Source: Syntrophomonadaceae bacterium
Lineage (GTDB): Bacteria; Bacillota; Dethiobacteria; DTU022
Reading direction: 5' to 3'
Assembly: GCA_007130585.1 (NCBI GenBank)
Contig: SLSE01000014.1
Coordinates: 1 to 27,358, forward strand
Length of the DNA: 27,358 nt
Both the position numbers and the translations under genes were made by a program. This document shows, piece by piece, positions 6,886-14,864 of the stretch. The notes under the pieces are model-generated. The model had not been told where the DNA came from and did not search any database. It saw only the letters and a list, made by a program, of their open reading frames with translations. Numbering within the stretch: position 1 is the stretch's first letter; the number at the start of each line of letters is the position of its first letter.

Positions 6886-8208
6886 GTGTCAAGATATAAA
6901 AGGCTGTTAATCTGGTTAATCTGCCTGGCATCCGGACTGGCGCTTCTCTTTCCCTTTGAAAGCAGCGCTTCCGGCAATCGCCCGGTAGCCGTAATAAAGA
7001 TAACCGGTATGATTGATCCGGGAACTGCGAGCTATGTCGCTTATGCTTTGGATGAAGCAAGGCAGATGGAAGCCGCGGCAGTGATTATGGAATTTGACAC
7101 CCCCGGGGGTTTTGTTAGCGCCGCTGAATCGATCCGGCGGCTGATGGATGAATACGGCGAACCGGTTTATGCTTTTGTCCGTCCGAACGCCATTTCTGCC
7201 GGGGCTTACCTGGCCCTGGCGGCCGATGAAATTTATATGGTGCCCGGCAGTACGATGGGAGCTGCCGAACCGCGGCTGCTGGGTATGGGCGAAGTTGACG
7301 AAAAAGAACTTTCCTTCTGGGAAAGCGAAATGGCCGGCATGGCGGAGCGCCGGGACCGGGATCCCCGGATAGCTTCGGCCATGGTCCGGCGGGATATTGC
7401 CATTGAAGGTATAGTGGATGAAGGGGTCCTGCTGACCCTTACAGCCGGTGAGGCCCTGGATGTTGGTTATAGCGAGGGAACCGTGGCGGATCGCGCCGAA
7501 CTTTTGCAGGCGACGGGTTTGGAAGGTGCTCAGCTGCGGGTTTTGGAGTCAAGGGTTACAGATACCCTGGTCAGCTGGACTACCAACCCGGTTGTCGGAA
7601 CCCTGCTGATCATGATCGGAATCGGGGGCCTAGTGCTCGAAGTGATCAGCGCCGGTTTTGGAGCGGCGGGAGTAATCAGCATGGCTGCCTTTGCCCTATA
7701 CTTTGGCGGTAATATTGCTGCCGGGATGGCTGAATACTGGGTGGCAATCCTGTTTGTTTTTGGTATTGCCCTGCTGCTGGTAGAAGCCTTTATGCCCGGC
7801 TTGGGTATTTTCGGCATAGCCGGACTGATCTCTACTTTAAGCTCAATCGTCCTGGCTGCTGTTTCCGTGCAGACAGGGATGGTTATGGTACTTGTGGCAA
7901 TTGCTCTGTCTGCCGTCTTTTCCGTCCTTGCTTTTCGTTACTTTGCCAGCCGGGGCGCCCTTCGTCATATCATCCTTTCTGACGAGGAAAAGGCCGACCT
8001 GGGATATGTGGCCCCACGGGATCAAAGAGACCTGGTCGGCAGGGAAGGAGTGGCCGTTACTGCTCTGCGCCCTTCGGGCACTGCCGCCATTGACGGGCAC
8101 CGTATCGACGTGGTTAGTGAAGGTTCTTTTATCCCGGTTGGTGAAAAAATTGTTGTCGACAGGGTGGAAGGCGTGCGGGTTATTGTGCGCTCCACGCATA
8201 CCGAATAA
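6886..8208 (+). CDS. Long NfeD family membrane serine protease (YqeZ-like)
   Basis: 440-residue NfeD1b-type protein, functional partner of flotillins in membrane microdomains. Order: signal peptide/anchor (1-29), ClpP-like protease domain (about 34-215), four or five hydrophobic membrane helices (about 240-350), and a C-terminal OB-fold NfeD domain (from about 385, VGREGVAVTALRPSGTAAIDG). Ser104 in NAISAGAY is the expected nucleophile; Lys140 in VDEKELS is a candidate for the Lys of the Ser-Lys dyad, by analogy with Pyrococcus 1510-N. The start is GTG with SD GGGGGAG. floA follows 44 nt later, the standard nfeD-floA pair. Confidence 0.93.
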   Translation: MSRYKRLLIWLICLASGLALLFPFESSASGNRPVAVIKITGMIDPGTASYVAYALDEARQMEAAAVIMEFDTPGGFVSAAESIRRLMDEYGEPVYAFVRPNAISAGAYLALAADEIYMVPGSTMGAAEPRLLGMGEVDEKELSFWESEMAGMAERRDRDPRIASAMVRRDIAIEGIVDEGVLLTLTAGEALDVGYSEGTVADRAELLQATGLEGAQLRVLESRVTDTLVSWTTNPVVGTLLIMIGIGGLVLEVISAGFGAAGVISMAAFALYFGGNIAAGMAEYWVAILFVFGIALLLVEAFMPGLGIFGIAGLISTLSSIVLAAVSVQTGMVMVLVAIALSAVFSVLAFRYFASRGALRHIILSDEEKADLGYVAPRDQRDLVGREGVAVTALRPSGTAAIDGHRIDVVSEGSFIPVGEKIVVDRVEGVRVIVRSTHTE

Positions 8209-8252
8209 TTTTTACTTCTGGACCTGGTTTTAATTAGTGAGGAGGTTACAAA

Positions 8253-9245
8253 ATGGAAGAAATTATCATTCCCCTGGTTTTTATTGTTTTAATAATTATA
8301 TTTATCGTGGTTATCTTCAGTTTTATTCCCCTCGGTCTCTGGATATCGGCCCTGGCAGCAAGAGTTCCGGTTGGAATTTTTGCCCTGATCGGGATGCGCC
8401 TGCGGCGGGTTATCCCGGTAAAAATCGTAGCTCCGTTGATTAAAGCGACCAAAGCGGGTCTTGATTTAAATGTAAACAAGCTGGAGGGGCATTTTTTGGC
8501 CGGTGGTAATGTCGACCGGGTTGTTAATGCCCTGATTGCCGCTCAGCGGGCAGAGATACCGCTGATGTTTGAGCGGGCAGCAGCAATTGATCTGGCCGGC
8601 CGTGATGTTCTGCAGGCTGTTCAGATGAGCGTTAACCCGAAAGTAATTGAAACGCCCGTTGTTGCGGCTGTGGCCAAGGACGGCATTGAGGTTAAAGCAA
8701 GGGCGAAAGTGACCGTGCGGGCCAATATCGACCGTCTCGTCGGGGGCGCCGGTGAAGAAACAATTATTGCCAGGGTAGGTGAAGGGATTGTTACCACAAT
8801 AGGGTCTTCGGACAATCACAAGGTTGTCCTGGAGAATCCCGACAGGATTTCCAACACTGTCCTCAATAAGGGTCTCGATTCAGGCACTGCTTACGAGATA
8901 TTGTCTATCGATGTTGCCGATGTAGATGTGGGCAAAAACATCGGTGCCCAGCTTCAGACGGACCAGGCGGAAGCTGACAAAAGGATTGCCCAGGCTAAAG
9001 CAGAAGAACGCCGGGCTATGGCTGTTGCCAGGGAGCAGGAAATGGTTGCTGCTGTCCAGGAAATGAGGGCAAAGGTTACCGAGGCTGAAGCAGAGGTTCC
9101 GAGGGCCATTTCTCAGGCTTTTCGCGAAGGAAATCTCGGGGTAATGGATTACTATCAACTGAAAAATGTAATGGCCGATACGGATATGCGCGACAGTATC
9201 AGCAAGATGGGCAAAGAAGGTCAACAGGACGAGGACAAGAAGTAA
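8253..9245 (+). CDS. floA: Flotillin-like protein FloA
   Basis: 330-residue bacterial flotillin (YqfA) that scaffolds functional membrane microdomains. It has an N-terminal hydrophobic hairpin (about 5-50), an SPFH/PHB-type domain (LDLNVNKLEGHFLAGGNVDRV... VKARAKVTVRANIDRLVGGAGEETIIARVGEG) and an Ala/Glu-rich coiled coil (about 240-290, QTDQAEADKRIAQAKAEERR) used for oligomerisation. The length equals the usual 330 aa. Strong SD GAGGAGG. It is cotranscribed with nfeD upstream and the small membrane protein downstream. Confidence 0.97.
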   Translation: MEEIIIPLVFIVLIIIFIVVIFSFIPLGLWISALAARVPVGIFALIGMRLRRVIPVKIVAPLIKATKAGLDLNVNKLEGHFLAGGNVDRVVNALIAAQRAEIPLMFERAAAIDLAGRDVLQAVQMSVNPKVIETPVVAAVAKDGIEVKARAKVTVRANIDRLVGGAGEETIIARVGEGIVTTIGSSDNHKVVLENPDRISNTVLNKGLDSGTAYEILSIDVADVDVGKNIGAQLQTDQAEADKRIAQAKAEERRAMAVAREQEMVAAVQEMRAKVTEAEAEVPRAISQAFREGNLGVMDYYQLKNVMADTDMRDSISKMGKEGQQDEDKK

Positions 9246-9262
9246 GCAGGAGGCTTATGCCG

Positions 9263-9712
9263 ATGGAAGGTATTGTAACATTAATCATAATAATCATTGT
9301 CTTCAATATTATCAGCGCCCTGGCCCGCGCTGTAAAAGGCGGCCGCCAGGGCGAAGAGCAAAAGGTTTTAGACGGCACAGGCGAGCAGCAGCCCGATAAA
9401 ACCGTGCGCCTCTGGGAAGACGGTGAAGATCAATTTCGTTATGTATCATCAACCACCGGCGAAACTTACTCGTTTGATCGTGCAGGCCGGGATGCTGGTT
9501 CGGCAGATACTGCAGCGGCAGGTGTGGCTGAAAAAGAGCCCGCCGGGCCGGCATCCGAAAAGCAGTCCCGACCTGTATCCACCGGGGTCAGGCCTGCTGC
9601 TTCGCCTCAGCCGGGGCTGCAAAACATTCTGAGCAATAAAGAATCTCTGGTTGCCGCATTTATCTTTCATGAGATTATCGATCCACCGCGCTCTCAGCGC
9701 CGGAAACGCTAA
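9263..9712 (+). CDS. Small single-pass membrane protein of unknown function, floA-associated
   Basis: Not assigned to a named family. The ATG at 9263 (149 aa) is preferred over the in-frame ATG at 9257, because SD AGGAGG (9248-9253) then has 9-nt rather than 3-nt spacing. It has one very hydrophobic N-terminal helix (VTLIIIIIVFNIISALA), a basic boundary (RAVKGGRQG), a long low-complexity Ala/Gly/Pro/Glu linker, and a C-terminal segment (SLVAAFIFHEIIDPPRSQRRKR) whose hydrophobic, Pro and Arg pattern looks conserved-type rather than random. It starts 17 nt after floA, so it is probably made with NfeD and FloA and may act at the same membrane sites; that role is inferred. It stands where B. subtilis has yqfB-yqfC-yqfD. 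Confidence 0.75.
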   Translation: MEGIVTLIIIIIVFNIISALARAVKGGRQGEEQKVLDGTGEQQPDKTVRLWEDGEDQFRYVSSTTGETYSFDRAGRDAGSADTAAAGVAEKEPAGPASEKQSRPVSTGVRPAASPQPGLQNILSNKESLVAAFIFHEIIDPPRSQRRKR

Positions 9713-9738
9713 CTTACTTTCCTAATCAGTTTCCTTCC

Positions 9739-9767
9739 TTGATCTAAACACAGTTAAAGCGTATAAT
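9739..9767 (+). promoter_or_regulatory. Sigma-A promoter for the phoH operon
   Basis: -35 TTGATC (9739-9744), 17-bp spacer, -10 TATAAT (9762-9767), in the 104-bp gap before phoH. The start point would be near 9774, giving a leader of about 43 nt. It probably drives phoH-pgpH-ybeY-dgkA and perhaps the genes after them. Confidence 0.75.
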
Positions 9768-9816
9768 TCTTCTTGGCAAACCCTATTTTTACCGTTAGAA
9801 GGGAGTATGTTATTTA

Positions 9817-10821
9817 TTGGCAGATAATACAACCAGCCGGACTGTTCTCCTGGACAGCGCCGATGAATCTATACAGTTGCTGGGCAAACATGACAGCCAC
9901 TTTAACTTAATTGAAGACAGTTTTGACGTGCGACTGATCCCGAAAGGCCATGAACTTATAGTTGAAGGGAACCCCGAGGATGTGGAAACAGTTTACTGCA
10001 TGCTGCAGGAGCTTCTCACCCATATCCGTAAAGGGCATCTCCTATCGGGGAGGGAGTTTGAATACGCCCTCAAGCTGACCGGTCAGGGCGAGGTGAATAT
10101 GATTCGCTCGCTGTTCAGCGATCTAATCCTGGTAACTCACCGGGGCAAGCAGATCCGCCCTAAAACGGTTGGCCAGAAACGCTACCTGGAAGCGATCCGC
10201 AGCAATGATGTTGTCCTTTCGATCGGTCCGGCGGGCACAGGGAAAACTTACCTCGCCCTGGCCATGGCCGTTGATGCCCTGAAAAAGAAACAGGTTCAGC
10301 GGCTGGTCCTGACCCGGCCGGCAGTTGAAGCAGGCGAACACCTTGGTTTTCTGCCCGGTGATTTTCAGGAAAAAGTTGATCCCTACCTGCGTCCTATTTA
10401 TGACGGCTTATACGACCTGCTGGGTGTGGATACCTTCCAAAAGTACCGGGAGAAAGGCATAATCGAAATTGCTCCCCTGGCGTACATGCGGGGACGGACC
10501 CTCGATGACGCTTTTGTAATTCTCGATGAAGGGCAGAACGCAACTTCTGAACAGATGAAAATGTTTCTTACCCGCCTTGGTTTTGGATCCAAGGCGGTAA
10601 TAACTGGCGATATAACCCAGACTGACCTGCCCCGGGGCCGTTATTCAGGTCTGGCCCAGGCACCGCGCATCCTTTCAGGCATCGATGGTATTGCAATTGT
10701 TTACCTGAGCGAAAGGGATGTTGTCAGGCATCCCCTGGTCCAGAGCGTCATTAAAGCTTACGAAGAGTACGAGGACAAACTGGAAAGGGAAAAAAATGAA
10801 GAAAAAAATAACCTTGGGTGA
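9817..10821 (+). CDS. phoH: PhoH family ATPase
   Basis: 334-residue cytosolic ATPase of the PhoH/YbeZ type. Its exact role is uncertain; its constant neighbour YbeY suggests RNA or ribosome metabolism. An N-terminal segment is followed by the P-loop domain, with Walker A GPAGTGKT (137-144), Walker B VILDEGQN (about 234-241) and sensor region ITGDITQTDLPRG. The start is TTG at 9817: SD GGGAG (9801-9805) is 11 nt upstream and no nearer in-frame start exists. An ATG at 9807 is out of frame and only 1 nt from the SD. The 3' end overlaps pgpH by 26 nt. Confidence 0.95.
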   Translation: MADNTTSRTVLLDSADESIQLLGKHDSHFNLIEDSFDVRLIPKGHELIVEGNPEDVETVYCMLQELLTHIRKGHLLSGREFEYALKLTGQGEVNMIRSLFSDLILVTHRGKQIRPKTVGQKRYLEAIRSNDVVLSIGPAGTGKTYLALAMAVDALKKKQVQRLVLTRPAVEAGEHLGFLPGDFQEKVDPYLRPIYDGLYDLLGVDTFQKYREKGIIEIAPLAYMRGRTLDDAFVILDEGQNATSEQMKMFLTRLGFGSKAVITGDITQTDLPRGRYSGLAQAPRILSGIDGIAIVYLSERDVVRHPLVQSVIKAYEEYEDKLEREKNEEKNNLG

Positions 10822-12907
10822 TCTTTTCAGCCGGTCAATCTCTTTCAAGGATAATGTCAAGCTCCAGAAGCTGGTTTTAGTGACAGGTCTTTTTATTGTC
10901 ATTTACGGGCTGCTGGCTGTGGTTAGCATGCCTGCCCGTTATGATATTACAGTAGGTATGCCCAGCCCGCGCACAATTTATGCGCCGCGCGACTTCGTGG
11001 ATGAATACTCTACTGAACAGCTAAGAAACCAGGCCGCTGCCTCTGTCGATGAAGTATATGATTATAACCCTGCCGTTCTGGAAAGGATCTTAAGGGAAGT
11101 CGGGATATTTTTTGATACCGTTTTAGAGATAAAAGATAATCCGGATCTTGAAAGGGAGCAGAAAATCAATCTGCTGCAGGCAAAAATACCTGAAGAACTG
11201 TCCGAAAGCAGGGTTGAAGCGCTGCTGACAGACAGTGGAATCCTGAGGAACCTGCAGGAACGTCTTAACAATTCCATTCGCGAGGTATTTGAGCAGGGGA
11301 TCAGGGAAGATGAAACTTCAAGCGCCATGCGCAGGCTCTCCCAGGAAATAGCCCTCTATCCCTTCAACTCCGATCTGAAAAGAATAGCGGAAGTTGTTAT
11401 TGAACCTTATATCGCCCAGAATATGTACTATAATCACGAGGTCACGGAAGAACTGCGGGAGCAGGCCAGGAACGAGGTCGAACCGGTTGTGGTTTTGCGC
11501 AACACCCTGATTGTAAGTGAAGGCGAACCGGTTACGGAAAAGCAGCTTGCCCAGCTTGAAAGCCTGGGCCTGATTATGGGCCAGCAGGCAGATTACCTGG
11601 GGTATATCGGCCTTTTTGTGCTGCTGTTAATTATATTTATCCTGGTCGGCATTTATATCCACACTTTCGTAAGCGATGTACTGGCCAGCCCCAATTTGAT
11701 GCTGCTGATGGGGTTAATCTTTATAATAACTATGGCTTTTGCCGTAGCAGCCACCTACATATCCGGCTACCTGATCCCGGTTGCGATGGGTGTTATATTA
11801 ATTACGGTTATATTCGGCTATAAACTGGCCGTTATTCTTAACCTGGTCCTCGCTTTGATGGTCGGCTTAATTACCGGTGGCGATTTCTCTTTTATCCTCG
11901 TCGCATTGATGGGGGGGCTTGTTTCAATCTATGCCGTTACCCGCCTGAGCCAGCGCAGCGACCTGGCCAGGGCCGGTTTCTTCGTGGCTATCGCCAACGC
12001 GGCCGTCATACTGGCCACCTTCCTGTTTTATGGGAATGTCAGCATGGAATATGACCTGCTTGTAAACTTCGGTTACAGCATGGCCGCAGGGATCGGAAGC
12101 GGGTTGCTGTCATCTGTTGTGGCAATTGGCTTGCTTCCCTACCTGGAAAGCATGTTCGGGGTTTCTACAGCCATTACCCTGCTGGAGCTTTCCAATCCCA
12201 ACCACCCCCTGCTGCGGCAGATGCTGATGAAAGCCCCGGGGACCTATTATCACAGCATGATGGTCTCCAACCTGGCTGAAGCCGCTGCTGAATCGGTCAG
12301 GGCGGATTCATTGCTGGCCAGGGTGGGAGCTTTTTACCATGATATCGGTAAGCTTAAGCGCCCTTACTTTTTTTCCGAAAACCAGCTGTCGGGGGAAAAT
12401 CCGCATACAAAGCTTTCGCCCAATTTAAGCGCCCTGATTATCGGGGCCCATCCCAAGGATGGAGTAGAGTTGGGCAGGAAACACAGGCTGCCGGAACCCA
12501 TATTAGATATTGCGGCCCAGCATCACGGGACCAGCATGATATCTTTCTTCTACCAGCAGGCCCTTGAAAACAGTGATCGTGAAAAAGTGTCGGCCGATAA
12601 GTTTCGCTACGAGGGACCGAAACCGCAGAGCAAGGAAGCGGCCATTATCATGCTGGCCGATGCAGTTGAAGCAGGTGTCCGTTCTCTTTCTAAACCTACC
12701 AGCAACCGGGTTGAAACGATGATCAGGCGGATGATAAAAGAGAAGCTTGATGACGGGCAGCTGGACCAGTCGGACCTGACTTTGAAAGAAATTGACCGGA
12801 TTTCCGAAGCCTTTGTTTATATTATGTCGGGCATATACCATTCAAGGATTGAATACCCGGAAAAAGCTCTCAAGGCAGAGCTTGAAAGGAGTTCAGCAGT
12901 TAAGTGA
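10796..12907 (+). CDS. pgpH: 7TMR-HD domain c-di-AMP phosphodiesterase (PgpH/YqfF family)
   Basis: Membrane HD phosphohydrolase; family members such as Listeria PgpH hydrolyse c-di-AMP to pApA. The ATG at 10796 gives 703 aa and has SD AAAGGGA about 5 nt upstream; an upstream start at 10718 would overlap phoH by 104 nt and lacks support. Order: N-terminal membrane helix (about 20-42), large extracytoplasmic 7TM-HDED domain (about 50-285), about seven membrane helices (about 290-460), and cytosolic HD domain with YYHSMMVSNLAEAAA, catalytic H515/D516 (FYHDIGK), a GAHPKDG stretch and AAQHHGT. All expected metal ligands appear present. It overlaps ybeY by 4 nt (GTGA). Confidence 0.94.
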   Translation: MKKKITLGDLFSRSISFKDNVKLQKLVLVTGLFIVIYGLLAVVSMPARYDITVGMPSPRTIYAPRDFVDEYSTEQLRNQAAASVDEVYDYNPAVLERILREVGIFFDTVLEIKDNPDLEREQKINLLQAKIPEELSESRVEALLTDSGILRNLQERLNNSIREVFEQGIREDETSSAMRRLSQEIALYPFNSDLKRIAEVVIEPYIAQNMYYNHEVTEELREQARNEVEPVVVLRNTLIVSEGEPVTEKQLAQLESLGLIMGQQADYLGYIGLFVLLLIIFILVGIYIHTFVSDVLASPNLMLLMGLIFIITMAFAVAATYISGYLIPVAMGVILITVIFGYKLAVILNLVLALMVGLITGGDFSFILVALMGGLVSIYAVTRLSQRSDLARAGFFVAIANAAVILATFLFYGNVSMEYDLLVNFGYSMAAGIGSGLLSSVVAIGLLPYLESMFGVSTAITLLELSNPNHPLLRQMLMKAPGTYYHSMMVSNLAEAAAESVRADSLLARVGAFYHDIGKLKRPYFFSENQLSGENPHTKLSPNLSALIIGAHPKDGVELGRKHRLPEPILDIAAQHHGTSMISFFYQQALENSDREKVSADKFRYEGPKPQSKEAAIIMLADAVEAGVRSLSKPTSNRVETMIRRMIKEKLDDGQLDQSDLTLKEIDRISEAFVYIMSGIYHSRIEYPEKALKAELERSSAVK

Positions 12908-13374
12908 GCATTAATATTCAAAGCCTGGATAAAGATCCTGTTATTTCAAATTTTTTTACCGGAAAACTTGCCGGGGCGCTGGATAAGCTGCTTGGGGAAG
13001 AAGGCCTTTCTTCCGGCGAACTAAATGTGGTTATTGCCGGTGACGATATGCTGCAGCGCCTGAACCGCGAATACAGGGGTAAGGATGTCCCTACTGACGT
13101 ACTGTCTTTTTCTTACCTGGATCAGGGCGGATTACCTTCTTCGCCCGCTGTAGATTATGCAATTGGCGATATTTATATATCTATCGACAGGGCGCGAATC
13201 CAGGCCGAAGAGGCGGGTCACAGCCTGAAAAAAGAAGTCGCCCTGCTTGCCATCCACGGTTTGCTGCACCTGATCGGCTACAATCACGGGACAGAAACAG
13301 ACGCGGGAAAAATGCGGGAAAAAGAAAAGGAAATCCTGGAGGCGCTGGAACGCCGTCCGGCAGGAGATGAATAG
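12904..13374 (+). CDS. ybeY: Endoribonuclease YbeY (16S rRNA maturation)
   Basis: UPF0054 zinc metalloprotein needed for 16S rRNA 3'-end processing and ribosome quality control. 156 aa, normal length. The zinc-site motif reads HGLLHLIGYNH (H118, H122, H128). The three His are kept, but the usual Asp before the last His (GYDH) is Asn127. The conserved RxLNREYRGKDVPTDVLSFSY segment is present. GTG start at 12904 overlaps the pgpH stop as GTGA; SD AAGGAG lies 12 nt upstream. The order phoH-pgpH-ybeY-dgkA is standard for Bacillota. Confidence 0.95.
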   Translation: MSINIQSLDKDPVISNFFTGKLAGALDKLLGEEGLSSGELNVVIAGDDMLQRLNREYRGKDVPTDVLSFSYLDQGGLPSSPAVDYAIGDIYISIDRARIQAEEAGHSLKKEVALLAIHGLLHLIGYNHGTETDAGKMREKEKEILEALERRPAGDE

Positions 13375-13743
13375 ATGCGCAAGGTTTTATGCAGCCTGAA
13401 AAATGCCTGTTACGGCCTGCAATACTGTTTCGGCACTCAGCGCAATATGGTCATTCATGCCCTGATCGGGTTGGCCGTAGTTGTCCTCGGGCTTATCTTG
13501 CAGGTTTCATTAACAGGAATGTTTTTTTTGCTGACGGCGATCATGGCTGTGCTGGTTGCCGAAGCGTTTAACACTGCTATCGAAAAAACAATTGACCTCT
13601 ACACTATTGACCGCAACACCCTGGCGCAGGTTGCCAAGGATGTCGCGGCAGGCGCCGTACTGCTTACCACTTTTTTTGCTGTAATAATTGGCCTGTTTGT
13701 CCTCGGCCCACCGCTCTGGCAGATGATTAGCAGGGCCCTTTAA
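13375..13743 (+). CDS. dgkA: Diacylglycerol/undecaprenol kinase family protein
   Basis: Small integral membrane lipid kinase. Gram-positive members, including B. subtilis DgkA, phosphorylate undecaprenol and so recycle the cell-wall lipid carrier. 122 aa with three membrane helices. The signature region EAFNTAIEKTIDL ... AKDVAAGAVLL holds the conserved catalytic Glu/Asn/Asp residues. It begins on the base after the ybeY stop, with SD CAGGAG 8 nt upstream. The exact lipid substrate is inferred from Gram-positive relatives. Confidence 0.94.
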   Translation: MRKVLCSLKNACYGLQYCFGTQRNMVIHALIGLAVVVLGLILQVSLTGMFFLLTAIMAVLVAEAFNTAIEKTIDLYTIDRNTLAQVAKDVAAGAVLLTTFFAVIIGLFVLGPPLWQMISRAL

Positions 13744-13781
13744 GCAGAACCTTTGTAAAATAATGGGATGGAGTGGTTGAA

Positions 13782-14843
13782 ATGATCAGACCACAACTGG
13801 CGGGGCGATCCGGTTTTTTCAGGGACAAGCTGCTGCTTTTGATCCTTGTTCTTCTCCTGGTCAACACTTCCCTGGTTGCCTTTGGTTATTTATTCGTTAT
13901 TGGCCGCTTCACGGACAATGATTCAGTCCTGTTTTACAAGCAGGAGTTGGCCCGCGATCTCTCCGATTACAATCACCGGTTGGCCCGTGAACTTGAAGTA
14001 TACGACCTGCCTTCCGTCAGAGATGTTCTGGCTGAATATAACCATGCTGTTGAACTTGCGTCCAGCAGCGATGAACTGATCCAGGTTATGACCAACCAGG
14101 GCCGGAAGGTCCAGGAAAAAATCCACGAGGAAGCCGCTTCCAGGTTGAAGGAAAGGGTCTTAATTGCCGTTAAAAATGACATCAGGGTCCAGCAAACAAC
14201 AGATAAGACCCACCTGATGATCCGCACTGTTGACGGAACTCTCACAATTTCTCCGGACCGGCTTTTGAATGAGGGAACGGTCAGGCATATCAATCAAATA
14301 TTTTCGCCCGGCCGTTATCACGGTAACCAGAGTATAGATATTGAAATAGAAAACGGGAAAGCGCAGCTTGTGGTTCCCCTGACCTTTGAAGACCAGATCA
14401 GGGCCCTTTCAGAAGACCTCAATTCGCTGCGGATCAGCCTTCAGGACCTGAGAGTTCAGGCCGGGCTGGCGGAAATGGTCGGACCGGGAATTATACTCCA
14501 GGTTTTCGATGCCGAAGAGGGACGGGGCAGTGAATCGCTGGTCCATGATGCCGATATCAGGGACCTGGTAAACGAGCTGCTTAGTTCGGGAGCCAGGGGC
14601 GTCAGTGTGGGAAACCAGCGGTTGACCGCGACGAGCGCAATTCGCTGCAGCGGGCCTTTAATCATGGTGAATCACGTTCAAGTTCCGACAAACCCTGTTT
14701 TGATCCAGGCAGTCGGGGAGCCCCGGCTCCTGACCAGCGGGCTTGATATTATAAGAAATGAAATGGAACGAACCCGCGGGCTGGTTTTTGATATCAGCGC
14801 TTCCGGCTTCATAAAGCTGCCCGCGTATACCCATAATGAATAA
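13782..14843 (+). CDS. DUF881 family membrane-anchored protein
   Basis: 353-residue protein starting at ATG 13782 (SD GGAG, 8-nt spacing; a GTG at 13773 is less likely). It has one N-terminal membrane anchor (about 17-40), a coiled-coil-like charged region (about 47-130), and a C-terminal DUF881 domain recognised by EMVGPGIILQVFDAEE, VHDADIRDLVNELLSSGARGVSV and NQRLTATSAIRCSGP. The DUF881 domain (YlxW/YlxX) is extracellular in its known members, which are usually coded near division and cell-wall genes; its function is unknown. The middle of this protein (about 130-210) is longer than usual for the family. Location between dgkA and the cytidine deaminase gene is unusual. Confidence 0.88.
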   Translation: MIRPQLAGRSGFFRDKLLLLILVLLLVNTSLVAFGYLFVIGRFTDNDSVLFYKQELARDLSDYNHRLARELEVYDLPSVRDVLAEYNHAVELASSSDELIQVMTNQGRKVQEKIHEEAASRLKERVLIAVKNDIRVQQTTDKTHLMIRTVDGTLTISPDRLLNEGTVRHINQIFSPGRYHGNQSIDIEIENGKAQLVVPLTFEDQIRALSEDLNSLRISLQDLRVQAGLAEMVGPGIILQVFDAEEGRGSESLVHDADIRDLVNELLSSGARGVSVGNQRLTATSAIRCSGPLIMVNHVQVPTNPVLIQAVGEPRLLTSGLDIIRNEMERTRGLVFDISASGFIKLPAYTHNE

Positions 14844-14864
14844 TTAGATAAGCGGGGTGTGAAT

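Noticed and set aside
9807..9827. A six-codon frame (ATG 9807 to TAA 9827) overlapping the phoH TTG start, as a leader peptide
   Set aside because: The only SD (GGGAG, 9801-9805) is 1 nt from this ATG, too close for initiation, and is 11 nt from the TTG, which is acceptable for phoH.
10718..10795. Upstream start for pgpH that would add 26 residues
   Set aside because: It would overlap phoH by 104 nt; the ATG at 10796 has a good SD and gives the usual N-terminus before the first membrane helix.
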